From NCBI RefSeq assembly GCF_038397745.1, contig NZ_CP151636.1:496001-560000 (forward strand): a DNA stretch of 64,000 nucleotides. Reading direction: 5' to 3'. Positions 58,756 to 64,000 of the stretch are shown here, piece after piece. The notes under the pieces were generated by a model. That model made no database searches, was not told where the DNA came from, and worked only from the letters and a program-made list of their open reading frames with translations. Positions within the stretch are counted from its first letter, which is position 1; every line of letters starts with the position of its first letter. The stretch is from Microbacterium sp. LWH11-1.2 (GTDB lineage Bacteria > Actinomycetota > Actinomycetes > Actinomycetales > Microbacteriaceae). The position numbers and the translations under genes are program-made.

Positions 58756-59754
58756 CTACGCCGAAGCCCGCACCACGAGCTCGGTCGGCAGGATCGTCGT
58801 GTGCGCCGGATCCTCGCCCGCGAGCCGCGCCAGCAGCACGCCCGCCATGGCCTCTCCCTGGGCGTACATCGGCTGGCGCATCGTGGTCAGCGCGGGCTCG
58901 GTCGACGTCGCGACCGAGGAGTCATCGAAGCCGACGAGCGCCACATCCTCCGGAACGCGCAGTCCTGCCGAGCGCAGGGCCGTGAGCGCGCCCCGCGCCA
59001 TCAGGTCGCTCGCGACGAACACCGCGTCGGGCGCGCCCGCCGCGAGGATGCGGCGCATGGCATCGGCTCCGCTGGCCTCGCTGTAGTCGCCGGCCTCCTC
59101 CGCGAACGGCTGCAGCCCGGCATCCGCGAGGGCCCGCCGGAATCCCTGCATGCGGTCGATCGACGACACCATGGTCGGCGTGCCGGAGACCGTCGCGATG
59201 CGGGTCCGACCGATGTCGACCAGTCGGCGGGTGGCGTTCTCCGCCCCGGCGACGTTATCCACGTCGACGACGTAGTCGGTCTCGCGTCGGCGCACGGGGC
59301 GTCCGCCGTAGACGACGGGCACGGCATCCGCGATCCGATCGATGAACGCGTCACTGGTGTGGTGCGACACGATCAGCGCGCCGTCGACACCGCCGTTGCG
59401 CACGAAGCTCGTCATCTTGTCGCCGGGGTCGTCGCTGGCGATCAGCAGGTTGAGCAGGTAGTCCGAGCCGCCGAGTCTGCCGGTGATGCCGGCGACGATC
59501 GCGGCGAAGAACGGGTCGCCGAAGAAGCGGTTCGTGTCCTCCGGGACGATCAGGGCGATCGCGTGGGTCTGCCGTGATGCCAGCGACCGGGCGGCACGGT
59601 TGGGCACGTAGCTCAGCTCGTCGATGGCGGCACGCACCGCGGCGAGCGCCTCGGGACTCACCGCCGTCGAGCCGTTCACCACCCGCGACACCGTCGACCG
59701 GGACACCCCGGCAGCGGATGCCACCTCCTCGATGGTCGCCCGTGACGACATCAC
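58756..59754 (-). CDS. LacI family regulator of the GH1/sugar ABC operon
   Basis: A 332-residue LacI repressor. The head is ATIEEVASAAGVSRSTVSRVVNGSTAVSPEALAAVRAAIDELSYVPNRAARSLASR (residues ~6-60), followed by the sugar-binding domain to about residue 330 (DVALVGFDDSSVATSTEPALTTMRQPMY). It follows the GH1 gene on the same strand after 145 bases, so it may be the last gene of that operon or have its own promoter. GTG 59754 and ATG 59751 are both possible; GGAAGAGAG is the ribosome site. Confidence 0.9.
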   Translation of the reverse strand: MMSSRATIEEVASAAGVSRSTVSRVVNGSTAVSPEALAAVRAAIDELSYVPNRAARSLASRQTHAIALIVPEDTNRFFGDPFFAAIVAGITGRLGGSDYLLNLLIASDDPGDKMTSFVRNGGVDGALIVSHHTSDAFIDRIADAVPVVYGGRPVRRRETDYVVDVDNVAGAENATRRLVDIGRTRIATVSGTPTMVSSIDRMQGFRRALADAGLQPFAEEAGDYSEASGADAMRRILAAGAPDAVFVASDLMARGALTALRSAGLRVPEDVALVGFDDSSVATSTEPALTTMRQPMYAQGEAMAGVLLARLAGEDPAHTTILPTELVVRASA

Positions 59755-59899
59755 CGCACGCTCTCTTCCATCGCCCTATTCTGTCTGCTCCGCGTGCATC
59801 TCCGGCGTCGACCGGCCCCGGAGCCCTGTTCGAATCGGCTGACTGGTCCCTTTTCCGGCCCGCAGGCGACCATTCGCGCGATTCGAACGGCGGATCGGC

Positions 59900-61339
59900 T
59901 CAGAGGCTGCGGGCGGCGATGATGCGCGCGTACTCCCTGCCGGAGTCCTTCAGGCTCCGCTCCAGCGTGTCGTAGTCCACGCGCACGATGCCGAACCGCT
60001 TGTCGTAGCCCCAGGCCCACTCGTAGTTGTCGAACATCGACCAGTAGAAGTAGCCGCGCACGTCGACGCCCGCATCCGCGGCATCCAGGACGGCGCCGAG
60101 GTGCAGTCGCAGGAACTCGGTGCGCTCGGCGTCGTGCACCCGGGTCTCGCCGTCTTCGACCACGGCGACGTCGTCATAGGCGGCACCGTTCTCGGTCATG
60201 TAGAGCACGGTTCCCGCAGGCTCCGCGTACTCGGTCCACACGCGCTGGAGGAGGCGGGTGAGCCCCTCCGGCTGCACCTCCCAGTTCTGCGCGGTGCGCG
60301 GGAGACCCCGCTCGACCGAATGGATGCCGTCGCTCGAGGGGTACGGGCTGCGCCCCTTCCGCTCGGTCGCGGGACCGCCCGAGACCGGCGGCTCGGCGGG
60401 AGCCGCGCCCGCCACGAAGTCGCCGTGGTAGTAGTTCACGCCCTGGGTGTCGATGTGCTGCGAGATCGTCTCGAGGTCGCCGTCGTGGACCGCAGCCTCG
60501 AACAGGGCGACGGCATCCGCATCGACCGCCCTGATGTCCTCGACGATGTCGGCCGGGTAGGCCCCGCGGTAGATCGGGTCGAGGAACCAGCGGTTGAACT
60601 GCCCGTCGACACGGCGCGCGGCATCGACATCCGCGGGGTTCTGCGGGTCGGCCGGGTCGGCGACTGTGTGGTTCAGCGTGATGCCGAGATTGAGCGACGC
60701 GTCGCGGCCGCGCAGCTCGCGGACCGTGGCGCCGTGCGCGAGCAGCAGGTGGTGCGAGGCCAGCAGCCCCTCGGCGATGCTCGTGTGCCCCGGCGCGTGC
60801 TCACCGCCGGTGTACGAGAGGAACGACGAGCACCACGGCTCGTTCAGCGTGGTCCAGACGTTGACCCGGTCGCCCAGGGCGTCGTGCATGGAGCCGGCGT
60901 ACTCCAGGAAGCGGTCGACGGTGTCCCGGTTGGTCCAGCCCCCGGCATCCTGCAGCGCCTGCGGCATGTCCCAGTGGTACAGCGTGAGCCAGGGCAGGAT
61001 GTCGGCGGCGAGCAGCTCGTCGACCAGGCGCTCGTAGAAGTCGACGCCCTTCGGGTTCACGGCGCCGCCGTCGGGGCGCACCCGCGACCATGACGTGGAG
61101 AACCGGTACGTCTGCAGCCCGATCTCGCGCATGAGTGCGACATCGTCGGCGTAGCGGTGATAGTGGTCGCACGCGACCTCGCCGTCGTCGCCGCCGATCA
61201 CCGCACCCGGCACCTTCGAGAACGCGTCCCAGATCGAGGCGGTGCGTCCGTCCTCGAAGGCCGCTCCTTCGATCTGATACGCCGCCGTCGCGGCGCCGAA
61301 GAGGAAGTCCGAAGGGAAGGGGCGCGTCATAGAGGTCAT
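59900..61339 (-). CDS. Beta-glucosidase, glycoside hydrolase family 1
   Basis: A 479-residue GH1 enzyme. It starts FPSDFLFGAATAAYQIEGAA, the family N-terminal signature. The acid/base is Glu167 in TLNEPW, and the nucleophile is Glu383 in YMTENGAAY. The C-terminal FDNYEWAWGYDKRFGIVRVD completes the barrel. There is no signal peptide, so it cuts imported beta-glucosides or related sugars. ATG 61339 overlaps the permease stop (ATGA); the second ATG at 61330 has AAAGGA 8 bases upstream and may be the real start. It is in the ABC operon. Confidence 0.95.
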   Translation of the reverse strand: MTSMTRPFPSDFLFGAATAAYQIEGAAFEDGRTASIWDAFSKVPGAVIGGDDGEVACDHYHRYADDVALMREIGLQTYRFSTSWSRVRPDGGAVNPKGVDFYERLVDELLAADILPWLTLYHWDMPQALQDAGGWTNRDTVDRFLEYAGSMHDALGDRVNVWTTLNEPWCSSFLSYTGGEHAPGHTSIAEGLLASHHLLLAHGATVRELRGRDASLNLGITLNHTVADPADPQNPADVDAARRVDGQFNRWFLDPIYRGAYPADIVEDIRAVDADAVALFEAAVHDGDLETISQHIDTQGVNYYHGDFVAGAAPAEPPVSGGPATERKGRSPYPSSDGIHSVERGLPRTAQNWEVQPEGLTRLLQRVWTEYAEPAGTVLYMTENGAAYDDVAVVEDGETRVHDAERTEFLRLHLGAVLDAADAGVDVRGYFYWSMFDNYEWAWGYDKRFGIVRVDYDTLERSLKDSGREYARIIAARSL

Positions 61340-62226
61340 CCTTTCACCGCGCCCGCCATGATGCCACTGACCAGCTGCCGCCCCGCGACCACGAAGAGCA
61401 CGAGCAGCGGAAGGGTCGCGAGCACCGCGCCGGCGAGCACGATCGAGTAGTCGATGTAGTACCCGGACTGCAGCTGGCTGAGCGCCGTCTGCAGGGTCGG
61501 GTTCTGGGGGGAGAGCACGATCAGCGGCCACAGGTAGTCGGTCCACGCGGTCATGAACGTGAAGAGGCCGAGGATCGCCATGGCGGGGCGGGCAGCCGGG
61601 AGACCGACGGTGAGGAAGGTGCGGAACTGGTTCGCGCCGTCCATCCGCGCTGCCTCGATCAGCTCGTCCGGGATCACGTCGACGAGGTACTGCCGCATGA
61701 AGAACACCCCGAACGCCGTGACGAGCGTCGGCACGATGACCGCGCCGATCGACCCGGTCCAGCCGAGCTCGCGCATCAGCATGAACAGCGGGATGATGCC
61801 GAGCTGGGTGGGGATCGCCATGGTCGCGATCACGAAGATCATCAGTCCGTCGCGCCCCTTGAAGCGCAGCTTCGCGAAGGCGTAGCCGGCGAGCGTCGAG
61901 AAGGTCACGACCGAGATCGTGATGATGCCCGAGATGAGGAAGGAGTTGCCGAGGGCCAGCCAGAACGGGATCGCGTCGAACACCTTGGCGGCGTTGACGA
62001 GGAAGTTGCCGCCGGGGATGAGAGGCAGCGTCTCGCCGCGGGTGGCGTTGGTGCCGCTCGCCACGACCACGGACCACCACAGCGGGTACACGCTGCCGAT
62101 GATGAAGGCCGCGAGCAGGCCGTAGGTGAGGAAGCCGGGACGGCTGCCGATGCCGGCGTTCCCTCCGGTCGCGCTGCGGCGGCGGCGGATCTTCTCCGGC
62201 ACGCTGAGGGCCTGGGTGGCGGTCAT
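61336..62226 (-). CDS. Sugar ABC transporter permease (MalG-like)
   Basis: A 296-residue permease with six helices (first: YGLLAAFIIGSVYPLWWSVVVAS). The EAA loop is IEAARMDGANQFRTFLTVGLPAARPA. It ends ...SGIMAGAVKG, as MalG-type subunits do. It overlaps the upstream permease by four bases and the GH1 gene by four bases, so translation is coupled along the operon. Confidence 0.93.
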   Translation of the reverse strand: MTATQALSVPEKIRRRRSATGGNAGIGSRPGFLTYGLLAAFIIGSVYPLWWSVVVASGTNATRGETLPLIPGGNFLVNAAKVFDAIPFWLALGNSFLISGIITISVVTFSTLAGYAFAKLRFKGRDGLMIFVIATMAIPTQLGIIPLFMLMRELGWTGSIGAVIVPTLVTAFGVFFMRQYLVDVIPDELIEAARMDGANQFRTFLTVGLPAARPAMAILGLFTFMTAWTDYLWPLIVLSPQNPTLQTALSQLQSGYYIDYSIVLAGAVLATLPLLVLFVVAGRQLVSGIMAGAVKG

Positions 62227-63260
62227 CGCGCCTCCTCCTTGGCCGAGCGGACGCGGCGGCGCGCAGCCCGGTTCTTCGGATCGCTGCCCGTGGAGATGCG
62301 ACGGGAGATCAGGAAGTTGATCACGCCGATGCCCACGATGAGCAGGAACAGCAGGATGGCGACGGCGGATGCCTCACCGAGGTCGCGGCGGAAGAAGGCG
62401 AGCTCCCAGAGGAAGAGCACGGTCGTCTGGAACTGACGATCGCTGCCGCCGATGCCGCCCGCCGTCGACACGTCGAAGAGACGCGGCTCGGCGAAGATCT
62501 GCAGCCCGCCGATCGTGGCGGTGATGATCACGAAGATCAGCGTCGGCCGGATCGTGGGGATGGTGATGGAGAAGAAGCGGCGTGCGGCCCCGGCGCCGTC
62601 GAGCGCGGCGGACTCGTAGAGGTCGCGCGGGACGGCCTGCATCGCGGCGAGGAGGATGAGCGCGTTGTAGCCGGTCCAGCGGAAGTTGACCATCACCGCG
62701 ATGGCGATGTGCGACAGCGCCGTGTTGTGCTTCCACTCCTGGTCGGCGATGCCGATGAGGTTCAGGAGGTTGTTGGCGAGACCGTCGGCCTCGTTGAAGA
62801 TGCTCGAGAAGATGATCGCGACCGCGACCGGCGTGACGACGAAGGGGATGAGCACGCTCATGCGCCAGAACGTCGGAGCGCGCAGCCCCCGGTCGAGGAG
62901 GTAGGCGATCACCAGGGCGACCGCGAGCTGCGGGATCGCGGAGAGCAGGAAGATGCTCAGGGTGTTGCCGATCGAGTTCCAGAACATCGAGTCGCCGAGG
63001 ATCTCGACGAAGTTGCCGACGCCGACGAAGTCGCCCTCGCCCTTGAGCAGGTCCCACTCGTGCACGGCCACCCACACGGTGTAGAGCAGCGGGAACAGTC
63101 CGACGAGCCCGAAGAGCAGGAAGAACGGGGAGATGTAGAAGTACGGAGACGCGTTCTGGTCGAAGCGCGAGACGCGATGGCGCCACGGCCGCTTCGGCAC
63201 GGCATCCGTCTTCTGCGGGGGCGCGGATGCCGTCGCCCGGCGCTCATCGGTGAGAGTCAT
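62223..63260 (-). CDS. Sugar ABC transporter permease (MalF-like)
   Basis: A 345-residue permease with six helices (first: FLLFGLVGLFPLLYTVWVAVH) and a long basic N-terminus. The EAA loop is YESAALDGAGAARRFFSITIPTIRPT, with Ser in place of the usual second Ala. It forms the channel with the MalG-like partner. No ATPase gene is present, so a shared ATPase must serve it. A large inverted repeat separates it from the upstream binding-protein gene. Confidence 0.92.
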   Translation of the reverse strand: MTLTDERRATASAPPQKTDAVPKRPWRHRVSRFDQNASPYFYISPFFLLFGLVGLFPLLYTVWVAVHEWDLLKGEGDFVGVGNFVEILGDSMFWNSIGNTLSIFLLSAIPQLAVALVIAYLLDRGLRAPTFWRMSVLIPFVVTPVAVAIIFSSIFNEADGLANNLLNLIGIADQEWKHNTALSHIAIAVMVNFRWTGYNALILLAAMQAVPRDLYESAALDGAGAARRFFSITIPTIRPTLIFVIITATIGGLQIFAEPRLFDVSTAGGIGGSDRQFQTTVLFLWELAFFRRDLGEASAVAILLFLLIVGIGVINFLISRRISTGSDPKNRAARRRVRSAKEEAR

Positions 63261-63287
63261 GGGTCTTCCTTGTCGGATGCGAGCAGT

Positions 63288-63375
63288 GGGCGTTTCGTCT
63301 CGCTGCGCTCGCTCAACGACCGGATGGTGTCGGTCGTTGAGCGAGCACGGCGGAGCCGAGCGAGACGAAACGCCC
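63288..63375. repeat. Dispersed inverted repeat inside the sugar operon
   Basis: The left arm (63288-63321) begins GGGCGTTTCGTCTCGCTGCG and continues with GCTCAACGACC. The right arm (63332-63375) is its complement, with about 10 extra bases near the middle. The loop is about 10 bases. Repeats with these arms are common between genes in actinobacteria. It lies in the gap between the binding-protein and permease genes and would reduce downstream expression. Confidence 0.85.
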
Positions 63376-63382
63376 GAGGGTG

Positions 63383-64000
63383 TCAGTCGACGAGCTCGTT
63401 CAGGAGCTTGATCGCGGCATCCCAGGCACCCTGGGTGTCGGTGTCACCGCGGTCGAGTCCGCTGAGAGCCGGGCCGAAGACGTTCTCCTGGATGACGGAG
63501 TCGTCGGCGCCCTTGAACTGCGCCACGACGCCCTTCGCGCGCTCGGCCAGGATCGCGCCGGTGGGTGCGTCGTTGAAGAACGCGTTCGGCGTCGCCTCGG
63601 AGGCGAGAGTCTCCTGCGCCTTGACGGTCGAGGGGAAGTTGCCCGCGGCGGCGGACTGCTTCACCTGCTGCTCGGGCTGCGTCAGCCAGTCGGCGAGCTC
63701 AGCGGCCGCCTCCTGGTGCTGCGAGCTCTCCGGGATCGACAGGAAGGCGCCGCCCCAGTTGGCCGCCCCTCCGGGGAAGACGTCGGCGAAGTCCCAGCCG
63801 GTCGCCGCGTCTCCGCCGCCGGCCTCGACCTGGCCCTGGACGACGCCCAGCATCCAGCCCGGGCACACGAAGGTCGCGAAGGTGCCGTCGACGAACGACT
63901 TTCCGCCGTTCCAGTCCCAGGCGGTCTGCGCGGCGGACTGGCCGCCCTCGGTCGCGGCTCCCAGCAGCTCGAAGCGCTCCTTCAGCTCGGCGTTGTCCTC
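63383..64000 (-). CDS. Sugar ABC transporter substrate-binding protein (C-terminal part)
   Basis: The frame is open to the right edge of the window, giving 205 residues; the signal peptide lies beyond. Family 1 solute-binding features are GGAANWGGAFLSIPESSQHQEAAAELADWLTQPEQQVKQSAAAGNFPST and a C-terminal AIKLLNELVD helix. It binds a sugar outside the cell for the two permeases. It is the first visible gene of the minus-strand operon: binding protein, two permeases, GH1, LacI. Confidence 0.9.
   Translation of the reverse strand, partial: EDNAELKERFELLGAATEGGQSAAQTAWDWNGGKSFVDGTFATFVCPGWMLGVVQGQVEAGGGDAATGWDFADVFPGGAANWGGAFLSIPESSQHQEAAAELADWLTQPEQQVKQSAAAGNFPSTVKAQETLASEATPNAFFNDAPTGAILAERAKGVVAQFKGADDSVIQENVFGPALSGLDRGDTDTQGAWDAAIKLLNELVD

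Noticed and set aside
1..64000. Prophage, insertion sequence, tRNA or rRNA genes
   Set aside because: No transposase, integrase or phage structural proteins and no tRNA- or rRNA-like sequence were recognised in either strand.

Overview
The window is high-GC DNA of an actinobacterium, most likely a Microbacterium or close relative (Microbacteriaceae). The evidence is the GC content, the many GTG starts, the DUF3073, Rv2578c-like and 13E12/DUF222 proteins, DtxR-type iron boxes, and a very frequent GGATGCC/GGCATCC word. I see no rRNA, tRNA, CRISPR array, insertion sequence or prophage. It reads as chromosomal housekeeping DNA mixed with catabolic and transport loci.

Layout. 1-4,850: end of a radical SAM gene, yaeQ, a DEAD-box helicase and an aldose epimerase, with palindromic elements at convergent junctions. 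4,968-9,625: tetR plus an RND pump, and a fluoride channel gene pair. 9,700-16,440: an FAD/Rieske oxidoreductase, a nitroreductase, a TipA-like MerR regulator, a DUF4097-PadR operon with a striking operator, a Usp protein, DUF3073 and a rhamnose mutarotase. 17,519-30,741: a sugar ABC transporter, a DUF222-HNH gene with an SOS-like box, a huge cell-surface GH101 endo-alpha-N-acetylgalactosaminidase, a cytoplasmic GH35 beta-galactosidase and a LacI regulator. 30,748-34,703: purM-purF-MFS. 35,873-43,133: a heme uptake locus, htaA divergent from hmuTUV, with two DtxR boxes. 43,211-56,631: nudL, purD, hxlR-MFS, an amino acid ABC system, padR-MFS, purC, uraA, tetR and acetyltransferases. 56,756-64,000: a DUF1266/membrane protein pair, then a sugar ABC-GH1-LacI operon running off the right edge.

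How the genes work together. Four copies of a TGTTTGCG-type site tie the 17.5-kb ABC operon, GH101 and GH35/LacI into one probable regulon. I infer that GH101 releases Gal-beta-1,3-GalNAc from O-glycans outside the cell, the ABC transporter imports it and GH35 splits it inside. The heme locus pairs a membrane-anchored HtaA receptor, carrying five copies of an unrecognised repeat of about 118 residues, with an ABC importer. Purine synthesis genes (purM, purF, purD, purC) are scattered. At least eleven genes have a TANNNT-like -10 box only 6-8 bases before the start codon, which predicts leaderless mRNAs and helps fix several starts.
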